The notes beneath the pieces were generated by a model. That model was not told the DNA's origin. It saw nothing but the letters and a program-made list of their open reading frames with translations, and did no database searches. A DNA stretch of 42,023 bases from Paracoccaceae bacterium (GTDB lineage: Bacteria > Pseudomonadota > Alphaproteobacteria > Rhodobacterales > Rhodobacteraceae): the NCBI GenBank assembly GCA_009842205.1, contig VYFX01000066.1, positions 1 through 42,023 of the forward strand. Reading direction: 5' to 3'. Made by a program: the position numbers and the translations under genes. Of the stretch, positions 1 through 9,007 are shown in pieces (positions within the stretch are counted from its first letter, which is position 1; each line of letters starts with the position of its first letter).

Positions 1-2
1 TT

Positions 3-680
3 GTACACAGATTAATTGATAGTGGATTTAATATTGGTTTACATGGACATCAGCATTTCCCAGAAGCTACCCCCTACGAATTACGTGTTCCAAATTTGCC
101 TTCCAATTCAATGATTGTGATTAGCGCGGGCTCACTTGCTGCAGGAAACAATGATTTACCTATGGGGGAAAAGCGTCAGTATAATATCATAGTAGTCAAA
201 CCAGATAATTCAAATATCACTATTCATGTTAGAGCAATGTCTGCTGCAGGTGTCTTTACAGGTTCAAATAGGAGTGATTTTGGGGGCAAAACTTATCTGG
301 AGTTGAAATTACCTAAATCAACTACTCAAACTAGGAATAATACTGATCTACGAAAACTTGATGAGGCAATTGAAGCAATTGCAAAAAATAGTTTTGACTT
401 GGCATTGAAAAAAATCGAACCTGTTTCTCCTGATTATGGTCCAGAAGTACGTAAAATAAAAATTGAAGCATTGGAAGGTCTTGGAAAATACGAAGAGTTA
501 TTACGGTTTTTGGATCCACCTCAATCAATTGATGAAATAATTCGGATGATTAAAATTTGTCTAGATTTACGCCAATTTAACCAAGCTGAAGCCATACTTG
601 AGAGAAACAAAAATATGATTCCTGCTACAATCTTGAATCAACTGAAGGAAAATATTTTTACCAAGAGGATGATAAAATGA
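3..680 (+). CDS. metallophosphoesterase, C-terminal part (5' end outside window)
   Basis: The frame is open to the left edge of the window, so this is the 3' part of a longer gene; the reading begins at base 3, and a TTG at 96 is not the real start. Residues 15-18 of the visible part read GHQH, the C-terminal metal-binding GHxH motif of calcineurin-like phosphoesterases, followed by a beta-rich end of the catalytic fold (ISAGSLAA). After about residue 140 the sequence turns into helical, TPR-like repeats rich in Leu, Ala and Glu, a likely protein-interaction tail. The stop overlaps the start of the next gene (ATGA), so the two are translationally coupled and probably work as a unit. A+T content is higher than in the housekeeping genes of the window. 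Substrate (nucleic acid, nucleotide or phosphoprotein) cannot be told from this part. Family call fairly sure; role unknown. Confidence 0.72.
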   Translation, partial: VHRLIDSGFNIGLHGHQHFPEATPYELRVPNLPSNSMIVISAGSLAAGNNDLPMGEKRQYNIIVVKPDNSNITIHVRAMSAAGVFTGSNRSDFGGKTYLELKLPKSTTQTRNNTDLRKLDEAIEAIAKNSFDLALKKIEPVSPDYGPEVRKIKIEALEGLGKYEELLRFLDPPQSIDEIIRMIKICLDLRQFNQAEAILERNKNMIPATILNQLKENIFTKRMIK

Positions 681-2968
681 ATGAGCAACATAAAAAAATC
701 CCCTTTAAATTTGATATTTCTCGTATGCTTGAGCTTTTTGCAAATCAAATATACCAGTCCCCACTTTCATTACTTCGAGAAAACACCCAAAATGCTTTCG
801 ATGCAATACGTATGAGAGAAAATAAACCTGACCAAGTATTTGAACCAATTATTGAAGTAAATGTTGACAACAATTCTGTTAAGGTCTCAGACAATGGAAT
901 TGGTATGACCACCGAAGAAGTAGAAAATAATTTTTGGTATGCAGGAAAGAGTGGAAAGAACACAGATGAAGCAAGAGCTGCAGGTGTAGTTGGTACATTT
1001 GGTATTGGAGCAATGGCAAATTTTGGTATTGCTGATCAATTATGCTTAGAGACAGAATCGTTTAAATTCAATCAACGGACAAAATCAAAATTAAAAAGAT
1101 CAGATATATCCACAGAAAAAGATAGTATATCTCTCGAACAAGTAGAACCGCTTAATAAAGTGGGAACAACTGTCATTGCAAAACTCGAACCAGATTGCAA
1201 CATAAACATTAAGGAGGCCAAAGAATTTCTTAAGCAGTTTGTAGAGTTTGTAGATATACCGGTATATTTTAATGAAGAGAAACTAAGTGGTAATAGTTTC
1301 CGTTCAGTATTACCATCAGAAAGATATTCATGGTCAAAAAAACTACCCTCAAAATCTATTGCAGGTATTATCTCTGGGGATTTAGAAGTTTTTGGAATGG
1401 CATCGGGCGAGCTGCGTATAGTAATTGAGAATATTTCCTCTCAGTCTGGTTTAGGACGACCTGGTGTTATTGTTTTACTTCAAGGCCGCAATACCATACG
1501 TACTATGCGAACAGGATTTGGACTCTCAACTATTGGTGTATCATCATTATATCGATGGGGCGGAATTATAGATCTTCCTTTTCTTAAACCAACCGCTGGT
1601 CGCGAAGCATTAGATGCTGCATCTAATCAAATTTTACAGAAAATAATTTCTAAATTAGACCAGATCATATCCCTAATAGCAGCGGAACACACAGAATCAT
1701 TTGAAAATAATTGTTTTTTACAATGGATTATTTCAACGAGTAAATTTAATTTGTGCGGACCTTTAAAAATCAAACCACGTCCTAGTAATGAAGTTGTAAG
1801 TCTTGAAGAGGTGGTTCAACATTCGGGCGTGAAATATTACGATGGTAATGATGAGAAAATTATTAAAACTTATGCAAGTGACGATGAACCACTCATAACC
1901 ATTTCTAGGCGCTCTCCAAGAAGAAATTGTGAAATCGGTTATTTAAAACTAAAGAAAATCCAAAAAGTTGATACTAGGCCACGTGTGACTGAAGAGTTCC
2001 CTCTTTCTGAGCTTAGTTTTAATCATACAGCTCTGGCAATGCGTATAACCCGAATTTTAGAGGATGATTATTTTTTAAGATCAAACGTCAAATTTGGTTC
2101 TATTTCAGGTGGTGTTTCAATTCTTGTGGTGCCTAATACAAATCCAGTTGAAATTTACCTTAATCCAAATTCGAGTACTGTAATACCACTTTTACAGATT
2201 TATGAGTCAGATTTTGACACTTTTGGACCATTTGTCAAGGATTTCATTAGATCTACACTATTTTCTAGAATTTCAAATTTAGTTCCTAGTAGTACAAGAG
2301 AAGGTTCTGAGGCTTTTTTACGACATCTTCGTTCAAACAGAGAGTGGTTCGAGTATGAAATTAGTGACAAACTAGATTTAGAAGAAATTTTTACTGATTT
2401 TAAAATAGGGCGTTTAACAATAAAAGAGGCAATTAGGAAAATTGATGACAAGAACCAATCTTACGTAGAAGTCAGTCAAGCAAAAACAGATTCATTGACG
2501 ACAATCATTAAGGAATTTCCTAATGAAAATGTAACAAATAAAATTACAAATAACTTTAATCCGATTCCGGCGATTGATCGTCGTGAAGAAATAACTGAGG
2601 CCTTGATATTAACAGGTACTAATTCGATTAATGGTCATAAATGCTTTTTGGCGATCACAGACCGTATTCAAAGGGAGAAAGGAGAATTCTTTCTACAACC
2701 ACATTCTACAGAAATTGTTTGGGGTGGAAGAAAGGTACTATTTATATTTCAACATCATGCTAAACAATTTGGTTTGTATTATGACATATTGTTACCAAAT
2801 TTAATTCAAATGAATTCAGGAGGTGGCCAAAGAATAACAACGACAATTCTTACGAAAAATCGTACGTTTATCCCTATTCCGGAAGAACTCGAAGCAGATT
2901 TTTTACCTAGTGAGAATAATCGGAAGAGATTATGGGTTAAGTGCGATGTGCTTTATCTAAAGGATTAA
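677..2968 (+). CDS. Hsp90/GHKL-type ATPase protein, 763 aa
   Basis: The N-terminus carries a complete GHKL (Bergerat) ATP-binding fold of the Hsp90 kind: N-box around residues 33-44 (LLRENTQNAFDAI, Glu35 and Asn39), the G1 box DNGIGM at 72-77 and the G2 box GTFGIGAMANFG at 106-117, then a GTTVIAKL strand near 167. The remaining ~500 residues match no domain I recognise and probably hold middle and C-terminal dimerisation or effector parts. It is larger than HtpG (about 620-640 aa) and lacks the obvious HtpG middle domain, so it is not the housekeeping chaperone. It overlaps the phosphoesterase gene by 4 bp. GHKL ATPases of this kind recur in prokaryotic conflict systems, so a defence role is plausible but inferred. 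Codon use is strongly A+T-biased, suggesting acquisition by transfer. Confidence 0.7.
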   Translation: MNEQHKKIPFKFDISRMLELFANQIYQSPLSLLRENTQNAFDAIRMRENKPDQVFEPIIEVNVDNNSVKVSDNGIGMTTEEVENNFWYAGKSGKNTDEARAAGVVGTFGIGAMANFGIADQLCLETESFKFNQRTKSKLKRSDISTEKDSISLEQVEPLNKVGTTVIAKLEPDCNINIKEAKEFLKQFVEFVDIPVYFNEEKLSGNSFRSVLPSERYSWSKKLPSKSIAGIISGDLEVFGMASGELRIVIENISSQSGLGRPGVIVLLQGRNTIRTMRTGFGLSTIGVSSLYRWGGIIDLPFLKPTAGREALDAASNQILQKIISKLDQIISLIAAEHTESFENNCFLQWIISTSKFNLCGPLKIKPRPSNEVVSLEEVVQHSGVKYYDGNDEKIIKTYASDDEPLITISRRSPRRNCEIGYLKLKKIQKVDTRPRVTEEFPLSELSFNHTALAMRITRILEDDYFLRSNVKFGSISGGVSILVVPNTNPVEIYLNPNSSTVIPLLQIYESDFDTFGPFVKDFIRSTLFSRISNLVPSSTREGSEAFLRHLRSNREWFEYEISDKLDLEEIFTDFKIGRLTIKEAIRKIDDKNQSYVEVSQAKTDSLTTIIKEFPNENVTNKITNNFNPIPAIDRREEITEALILTGTNSINGHKCFLAITDRIQREKGEFFLQPHSTEIVWGGRKVLFIFQHHAKQFGLYYDILLPNLIQMNSGGGQRITTTILTKNRTFIPIPEELEADFLPSENNRKRLWVKCDVLYLKD

Positions 2969-3253
2969 TCATAAGTTTTTTCAGTATACAGGAACTGATC
3001 CATTGAATTAAAGCTTCGGATGAAAATAGAATCCTCATTTCAATCAACATTTCTTTGCTGAATATACAATTTTCCTTTTATTCTTAACGAGGTCAATTGA
3101 TTTCGTCGTTCAAATCCTCTCCATCCATATGTTGGGAATTTGTAAATTGTGAGGGTTTGACCTGCAATCCAGGGTTCTAGTTTCTACCTTTTTTATATCG
3201 GTCAACGAGTGTTGTGAGCGGACACTATCTGGTGATAATATAGAAGGTGTAAA
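2969..3253. other. A+T-rich intergenic stretch between module and tRNA-Thr
   Basis: About 285 bases with no convincing gene. It holds short stop-rich frames and, at 3108-3126, a sequence resembling a tRNA T-loop and 3' end (GTTCAAATCC core), discussed as a possible integration scar. No integrase remnant or clear terminator seen. Confidence 0.5.
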
Positions 3254-3329
<76 letters not shown>

Positions 3330-3405
3330 ACACCAGCCAAAAATTGTATCGCCGGTCTGTTTATTTACAAAGGTATGGATATGATTAGATCGAAAACCCA
3401 TTTAA

Positions 3406-3474
3406 CCCAAATGTTTAGTAGTCTTGAACATATAATTTCAAATCAGATGTTCTACCGGCTGAGCTATTTTGGGG
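3406..3474 (-). pseudogene. degenerate tRNA, probably a decayed tRNA-Thr copy
   Basis: On the minus strand this reads CCCCAAA-TAGCTCAGCCGGTAGAACA, then a TTTGAAA anticodon-like loop, a TTCAAGA T-loop-like stretch and TTTGGG, which can pair with the 5' CCCAAA as an acceptor stem. The D stem has one mismatch and the anticodon and T stems hardly pair. The spacing and the shared blocks AGCTCAG, GGTAGA and TGATTTG resemble the intact tRNA-Thr 77 bases away, suggesting a tandem duplicate that has decayed. An unusual functional tRNA is unlikely because the T stem is lost. Confidence 0.55.
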
Positions 3475-3535
3475 TACTAAAATAGCTTTTGGCAATAAAT
3501 GAAAATAGTATCCTGATGAAACCTTGCAACCACCC

Positions 3536-5173
3536 TTAAACTGAATTTCCTACTCTATCAGTATTTATTAACAAAAATACTCCACAACACCCTATCAAAA
3601 CTATCAACAAGGCTGCTGGCGCAGCTTGACTCAGATTTTCAAGTGAAGCCCTGTCGTATACCCTTGTGGCCAGAGTATTAAAATCAAAGGGTCGTAAAAG
3701 TAAAGTTGCTGGTAATTCCTTTATACAATCAACAAAGACCAGAATTAATCCAGTAACCAGTGATCCACGAATTATTGGCAAATGAACTGAGAATAAAGAC
3801 TCCTGAGCAGATTTGCCCAAGGACCTTGGTACCATTATCAACGTAGGAGGCATCCTTCCAAAAGCAGCCTCAACAATGTTTTGTGCTATGGCATAAAACC
3901 TGATGAAATAAGCAAAAATAACGGCAAAAGCTGTGCCGGTCAGCAATAATCCCGGATCATAGCCAAATCTCATCGAAATCCAATCTGCAAGAATGTGATC
4001 GAATGAGGCTAAGGAAATCAATATCCCAATTCCAATTACCGCTCCTGGAATGGCATAGCCAAGAGTCAGGGTAGGAATGAGAAACCTGGAAAAACGATAC
4101 TTTGTTATGGTTTGCCCATAAACAATTATAATTGCTATAGCCAAGGTTAAAAATGCTGCGATACCACTCGTATATAAACTATTTACAAATGCATCGATCA
4201 GTTCCTTCTCAAACCAGAGTTCCCAACTTGAGAATGCATGAGTAATCATGATTGATATGGGCAGAATGAACCCCAACCCAACAAGTAGAAAACAAAATCC
4301 TGTAGCAAGCCAAGCTGCAAATCTGGGGAGATCATTTCTTTTCGAAAAAATTGGGGCATGTAAAACCTTATGGAACTCTGAATTGAATCTTAAGGTTCTC
4401 TCACCGAGTATGATAATCAAAATGAATACCAATACTATCACGGAAAGTATAGCTGCAGCACTCAAATCATAGGCCTCAAGCCATACGGTATAGATTCCGG
4501 TAGTAACAGTTTGAACTGCAAAATATTCAACAACTCCAAAATCGGCAATCGTTTCCATCATGACAATGATCAATCCAGCAAAAATTCCAGGTCTGACCAG
4601 AGGAATGATAACTCTGAACAGCCTGATAAACGGCCCCTTCCCCAAAGTGCTAGCTATGTCTATGATGGCCGAGGATTGCTCTCGCAAGGCTACCCTTGTA
4701 AAGAGATATACATATGGAAAGAGTACCAGAGAAAGGGTTATCGAAGCTCCACCGAGGCTTCTGATCTCAGGGAAATAATAATCTGATGCATCTTTCCAGC
4801 CAAAGATTTCCCTTAGCAATCCCTGAACCGGGCCGGCATATTCGAAAAAATCCACAAGTGCATAGGCACCAACATATGCTGGTATGGCCAGCGGAAAGAA
4901 AAGTGAATATTCAAGAATCCTTCTTAATGGAAAATCATATATGGTCACGAGGCAAGCCGAAGCAATACCAAATATACTTGCTAAAACCGATACCAAAATT
5001 ACCAGATAAATGGTGTTGGTAATATACCGTCTGAAAGCACCGTTTTGGATATACTCCTGAAGATCACCACCTCCAAATAAGGCTATGTAAACAATTGAAC
5101 CCATGGGGAGCAAAATAACCAGGCACATTAGTACCATTACCAACCCGATCAGAATTTGTTTGGAAAAATTCAT
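3536..5173 (-). CDS. fbpB: Fe(III)-type ABC transporter permease, two fused domains
   Basis: A 545-residue very hydrophobic protein with about twelve predicted membrane helices in two repeated halves. Each half has the EAA-like loop that contacts the ATPase: LGKGPFIRLFRVIIPLVRPG near residue 185 and LGKSAQESLFSVHLPIIRG near residue 455. Length and duplicated layout match the FbpB/SfuB/ThiP family, inner-membrane permeases importing iron or thiamine. The sequence reads closest to the iron branch, but this is family recognition, not a search. The usual partners (binding protein FbpA, ATPase FbpC) are not beside it, so it must use components encoded elsewhere. The upstream alpha/beta hydrolase gene is on the same strand 237 bases away and probably not co-transcribed. 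The ATG has only a weak Shine-Dalgarno sequence. Confidence 0.82.
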   Translation of the reverse strand: MNFSKQILIGLVMVLMCLVILLPMGSIVYIALFGGGDLQEYIQNGAFRRYITNTIYLVILVSVLASIFGIASACLVTIYDFPLRRILEYSLFFPLAIPAYVGAYALVDFFEYAGPVQGLLREIFGWKDASDYYFPEIRSLGGASITLSLVLFPYVYLFTRVALREQSSAIIDIASTLGKGPFIRLFRVIIPLVRPGIFAGLIIVMMETIADFGVVEYFAVQTVTTGIYTVWLEAYDLSAAAILSVIVLVFILIIILGERTLRFNSEFHKVLHAPIFSKRNDLPRFAAWLATGFCFLLVGLGFILPISIMITHAFSSWELWFEKELIDAFVNSLYTSGIAAFLTLAIAIIIVYGQTITKYRFSRFLIPTLTLGYAIPGAVIGIGILISLASFDHILADWISMRFGYDPGLLLTGTAFAVIFAYFIRFYAIAQNIVEAAFGRMPPTLIMVPRSLGKSAQESLFSVHLPIIRGSLVTGLILVFVDCIKELPATLLLRPFDFNTLATRVYDRASLENLSQAAPAALLIVLIGCCGVFLLINTDRVGNSV

Positions 5174-5351
5174 TGCTTAAATCAAAAATTCTTATTTCCT
5201 CGACAAATCGAAATTGTTGAATGAAGAATACCTTCTTTTGTACAAATCCCTTGAAAGCCAATATATGCGATCTTGGTTTAGGAAATAGGCTGGAAAATGT
5301 AGCAAAATTCTTTCAAACATCGGGTTTACCTTTGAACGGGATCGAAACTCA

Positions 5352-5384
5352 GCCCTTAATTGTAGGGCATATGTCATGCATGAC
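5352..5384. other. hairpin and 12-bp palindrome between hydrolase and permease genes
   Basis: 5352-5368 is a perfect five-pair inverted repeat (GCCCT/AGGGC, 7-base loop) and 5373-5384 is the perfect palindrome GTCATGCATGAC. Neither is followed by a T run in either direction, so this is not a standard terminator. The palindrome could be an operator for the downstream permease gene. The rest of 5174-5410 shows no gene. Confidence 0.3.
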
Positions 5385-5410
5385 CAAAGCCTCCAACCCC
5401 ATTATCTTGT

Positions 5411-6151
5411 TCAGGAAATGGATTCTATCGCTTCAATGATTAATTTCTGACAATCGGCATCACTAAACCTGTGGTCAGCACCCTCGACCAGTTTCAACGC
5501 AATGTCATTGGAATTGACATGATTGAGGATTTTCCTTGAAACAGATGGCGAAACATCAACATCATCGAGACCGTGAAGCAATCTGATCGGACATTGATAA
5601 TTAACCTCCTTGTCAAACAGGCGAAATTGCTTCCCATCCTCCAATAGTTGGGCAGAAATATAATAATCTCCATCTTCATAATCCGATGGTAATTCGACAT
5701 AACCTTTCCGAGACAAATCCACTCTTTCTGAATCATTCAATCCTTCGTAAATTTCATCGGTAAATTGTACGGCACTGGCAATACCAACAAAACCTTCGAC
5801 CTTGTCAGGGTTTTCATAGGCATAATGCAAACCAATCCATCCTCCCAAGGAAGACCCTACAAGGATTTGTGGACCCAAATCCAACTCCTTGAACATGATA
5901 TCCACACTGGAATACCAGTCCTTGATAGTGGTCTCTTCATATTTTCCAGAGGATTTACCATGTCCGAAATAGTCAAATCTCAGATATGACCTACCCTTCT
6001 CTTGACAATAAGCCTTGAGTGCCATTGCCTTGGTACCTTCCATGTCGGATTTCAAACCGGGTAGGAATAGGATACCCGGCCCACGACCTTCCAGTTTGTC
6101 ATAGGCCAGATAGGATTTTGAAGTTTCCGATAATGTAATGTAGTTTGTCAT
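5411..6151 (-). CDS. alpha/beta hydrolase (serine hydrolase, ABHD10-like)
   Basis: A cytosolic alpha/beta hydrolase of about 246 residues. It has the oxyanion-side stretch FLPGLKSDMEGTKA near the N-terminus, the nucleophile elbow GSSLGG around residue 100, the acid in LHGLDDVDVS and the catalytic His in GADHRFSD near the C-terminus, so the Ser-Asp-His triad is complete. Proteins of this type in alphaproteobacteria resemble mammalian ABHD10 and serine aminopeptidase-like esterases; the substrate is unknown. I chose the ATG at 6151 rather than a TTG seven codons upstream because the N-terminus then fits the family (MTNYITLSET) and GGAG and AGGTGG sequences lie just ahead. It is divergent from thrS and followed on the same strand by the iron-type permease. 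Confidence 0.82.
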   Translation of the reverse strand: MTNYITLSETSKSYLAYDKLEGRGPGILFLPGLKSDMEGTKAMALKAYCQEKGRSYLRFDYFGHGKSSGKYEETTIKDWYSSVDIMFKELDLGPQILVGSSLGGWIGLHYAYENPDKVEGFVGIASAVQFTDEIYEGLNDSERVDLSRKGYVELPSDYEDGDYYISAQLLEDGKQFRLFDKEVNYQCPIRLLHGLDDVDVSPSVSRKILNHVNSNDIALKLVEGADHRFSDADCQKLIIEAIESIS

Positions 6152-6321
6152 TCCACCTCTGCTCCAATACAAATTATTGTCTTGATAGTGACTTATTCAT
6201 AACAGGTAAAGAATAATCTTATTTCCAACCTTTAAAACTCCTTACAATTCCTTATAGTCTACAGATCAAATTTTCCCACAACCGGGTGCATCGTGGGTGC
6301 CGAATAGATGAGGATAAGTCA

Positions 6322-8274
6322 ATGACTGAAAATATTTCAATTACCTTCCCCGATAACGTTTCCAGACAATACCACATAGGTATTACTCCAGCTGAAATCG
6401 CACGATCCATTTCGCCATCTCTGGAGAAGAAGGCTATATCAGCGCTTGTAAATGAAACCCATTGGGACCTTCAATGGCCCATTATGTCTGATGCCACAAT
6501 CGAGATCAACCAAATGGGGGACAATCCCTATACCCTTGAACTCATTCGCCACGACTTTGCTCATGTAATGGCCCGTGCAGTGCAGGAATTATGGCCGGAA
6601 ACCAAGGTCACCATCGGACCGGTTATCGATAATGGATGGTATTACGATTTTGACAGGGACACTCCGTTTACTCCCAGCGATTTGCAAATCATCGAAAAGA
6701 AAATGAAGGAGATCATTAATTTGAGGGACAAGGTTTCCTTCGATGTCTGGGATCGTGAACGGGCCATGGAACATTATCGTGAGAATAATGAACCATACAA
6801 GGTCGAACTCGTGGAAGCCATTCCCGAAGATCAGGAAATCAAGATGTATTGGCATGGGGACTGGCAGGATCTGTGTCGTGGTCCTCACCTTGCTCACACG
6901 GGTCAACTTCCAGCTGATGCCTTCAAGTTGACTAGCATTGCCGGAGCCTATTGGCGCGGTGACAGCAGAAACAAAATGCTGCAACGGATTTATGGAATTG
7001 CCTTCAGGAATCGCAAGGACCTGAAGGATTATCTGACATTCCTTGAAGAGGCAAAGAAAAGAGACCACCGCAAATTGGGTAGCGAAATGAAATTGTTCCA
7101 TTTTCAGGATGAAGCACCTGGAATGGTTTTTTGGCATCCTGATGGGTGGACCATTTGCAAGGAAATGAAGTCCTACATGTCACGAAAGCAGACCGAATTC
7201 GGCTATCAGGAAGTCAACACACCTGCTGTACTGGACCGTGCACTGTGGGAAAAATCGGGTCACTGGGAAAAGTTTCATGATCATATGTTCTTGGTTGATA
7301 TCGATAAGGAAACAGATCCGACAAAAAGAATAAGTGCCTTGAAACCCATGAACTGTCCTGGTCATGTCCAGTTATACAACAAGGGTTTGAAGAGTTATCG
7401 CGATCTACCCCTTCGGATTTCGGAATTTGGTTCATGCACACGTTTCGAGCCATCGGGCGCCCTGCATGGCTTGATGAGAGTTCGTGGATTCGTACAGGAT
7501 GATGCCCACATTTTTTGTGAAGAAACTCAAATCCAGTCGGAAACCAAAAACTTTATCGAAATGCTATCAAAAATCTACAGGGATTTTGGTTTTAAAGCAT
7601 TCAAAATCCTGTTTTCAGACAGGCCCGAGGTCAGAGCAGGAACTGATGAAACTTGGGACAAAGCAGAAGAGGCCTTAAAGAGTGCCACTATAGCCACAGG
7701 AAGTAAATTCGGACTGAACCCGGGAGAAGGAGCATTTTACGGCCCTAAGCTGGAGTTTATTTTAACCGATTCATTAGGACGTGAATGGCAATGTGGAACG
7801 CTTCAGGTGGATTTCGTATTACCTGAAAGGCTTGATGCAAGCTTTATAGGAAGGGATGGCAACAAACATCGTCCTGTTATTCTTCACCGGGCCATACTCG
7901 GAAGTTTCGAAAGGTTTTTGGGTATCCTGATTGAAAATTATGCCGGAAAACTTCCGCTATGGCTGGCACCCACTCAGGTTGTTGTTGCAACCATTGTCTC
8001 CGATGCCGATGATTTTGCTGAAGAAGTGGTTGGAAAACTCAATGCAGCCGGGATCAGGGCCAAGACCGATACGCGTAATGAGAAAATCGGTTACAAGGTT
8101 CGGGAGCACTCGCTGGCAAAGGTTCCCCATATTTTCGCCGTTGGTGCCAGGGAAGTGGAAGAAAACACGGTATCGGTCAGAACCCTGGGTGAAAAACGGG
8201 TACGAAATATGACAATTGATGAGGCTGTTGTGGAATTTACCGAACTGGTCAAGCCTCCTGATTTTCAAAACTGA
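6322..8274 (+). CDS. thrS: threonyl-tRNA synthetase
   Basis: Class II aminoacyl-tRNA synthetase charging tRNA-Thr, about 650 residues, the usual length. Domains in order: TGS (about 1-60), the SAD editing domain with HDFAH (usual HxxxH), the catalytic core with the zinc-ligand Cys in MNCPGH, motif 2 around [14 protein letters not shown], the zinc His in the DDAHIFC stretch and motif 3 [18 protein letters not shown], then the anticodon-binding domain. I start at the ATG at 6322, which has GAGG nine bases upstream and gives the standard N-terminus; a GTG at 6286 would add a non-conserved tail. infC follows, the classic thrS-infC order. The 5' region 6152-6321 shows no obvious T-box or leader, and the gene is divergent from the hydrolase. 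Confidence 0.97.
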   Translation: MTENISITFPDNVSRQYHIGITPAEIARSISPSLEKKAISALVNETHWDLQWPIMSDATIEINQMGDNPYTLELIRHDFAHVMARAVQELWPETKVTIGPVIDNGWYYDFDRDTPFTPSDLQIIEKKMKEIINLRDKVSFDVWDRERAMEHYRENNEPYKVELVEAIPEDQEIKMYWHGDWQDLCRGPHLAHTGQLPADAFKLTSIAGAYWRGDSRNKMLQRIYGIAFRNRKDLKDYLTFLEEAKKRDHRKLGSEMKLFHFQDEAPGMVFWHPDGWTICKEMKSYMSRKQTEFGYQEVNTPAVLDRALWEKSGHWEKFHDHMFLVDIDKETDPTKRISALKPMNCPGHVQLYNKGLKSYRDLPLRISEFGSCTRFEPSGALHGLMRVRGFVQDDAHIFCEETQIQSETKNFIEMLSKIYRDFGFKAFKILFSDRPEVRAGTDETWDKAEEALKSATIATGSKFGLNPGEGAFYGPKLEFILTDSLGREWQCGTLQVDFVLPERLDASFIGRDGNKHRPVILHRAILGSFERFLGILIENYAGKLPLWLAPTQVVVATIVSDADDFAEEVVGKLNAAGIRAKTDTRNEKIGYKVREHSLAKVPHIFAVGAREVEENTVSVRTLGEKRVRNMTIDEAVVEFTELVKPPDFQN

Positions 8275-8378
8275 CCGAATTGTTTGAAAAATATCACAAT
8301 GGCGTGAATATTGATTGACCTTAATATTGAAAAATTAAACTACATGGTTAAAATTGAATTTCCACTTCGGTATAAAAT

Positions 8379-8394
8379 AAGGAAATAACCCATA
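8379..8394 (+). promoter_or_regulatory. ribosome binding site and ATA start of infC
   Basis: AAGGAA at 8379-8384, a 7-base spacer, then ATA at 8392-8394. This decides the start because no standard start codon exists between the upstream stop (8386-8388) and the conserved N-domain. It is the likely site of autoregulation by IF-3. Confidence 0.75.
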
Positions 8395-8934
8395 GCAAGA
8401 AAACCATTCCAACCCAATTCTGAAAGAAAAGTTGGGCCCCGTGCAAATGAAGAAATTAATGCACCAAAAATTCGCCTGATTGGGGCAAACGGCGAAAACC
8501 TCGGATTATTATCTCCCAATGAAGGTCTTGACATGGCTAGCCGTGTCGGTCTTGACTTGGTGGAAATTTCGGCTACATCCGATCCTCCCGTGTGCAAGAT
8601 CATGGATTATGGCAAATACAAATATACCCAGCAAAAGAAGGAATCCCTTGCCCGAAAGAAACAGAAGATCATCGAGGTAAAGGAAGTGAAATTCCGGCCT
8701 AACACCGGTATCCACGACTATAATGTAAAATTGCGGAATGTCCTCAGGTTCTTGGAGAACGGCGATCAGGTAAAGGTAACATTGCGGTTCAGAGGTCGTG
8801 AAATGGCTCATCAGTCACTAGGCAAGGATTTGCTGGATAGAGTCAAAGAAGATGTTGGTGAAATGGGTAAGCTGGTAGCTACTCCCAAGTATGAAGGCCG
8901 ACAGATATTCATGGTTTTGGGACCGACAAAATAA
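8392..8934 (+). CDS. infC: translation initiation factor IF-3, apparent AUA start
   Basis: IF-3 binds the 30S subunit and checks start-codon pairing. The protein shows the N-domain ([21 protein letters not shown]), the lysine-rich linker and the C-domain ([27 protein letters not shown]). The first ATG in frame (8533) lies deep inside the conserved N-domain and would remove 47 residues. Upstream there is no ATG, GTG, TTG or CTG before a stop at 8386, but an ATA at 8392 is preceded by AAGGAA with a 7-base spacer and gives the family N-terminus ARKPFQ, 180 aa in total. Use of a rare start codon (AUU in E. coli infC) lets IF-3 repress its own translation; the same logic fits here. A 14-codon in-frame mini-ORF (8344-8388) ends just before the start. 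rpmI and rplT do not follow. Confidence 0.93.
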   Translation: MARKPFQPNSERKVGPRANEEINAPKIRLIGANGENLGLLSPNEGLDMASRVGLDLVEISATSDPPVCKIMDYGKYKYTQQKKESLARKKQKIIEVKEVKFRPNTGIHDYNVKLRNVLRFLENGDQVKVTLRFRGREMAHQSLGKDLLDRVKEDVGEMGKLVATPKYEGRQIFMVLGPTK

Positions 8935-9007
8935 ATTGTTGATAGCAGGCGATTACAACCTTTCAACCTTATTCCCGGATTTTTGATTCCGTCAGGGACA
9001 GTTAACA

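Noticed and set aside
677-2968. Housekeeping HtpG chaperone
   Set aside because: The GHKL fold fits, but length, the lack of recognisable HtpG middle domain and coupling to a phosphoesterase argue against it.
5221-5439. Plus-strand 72-codon frame between permease and hydrolase genes
   Set aside because: Runs into the hydrolase gene on the opposite strand, has no ribosome site and no recognisable family features.
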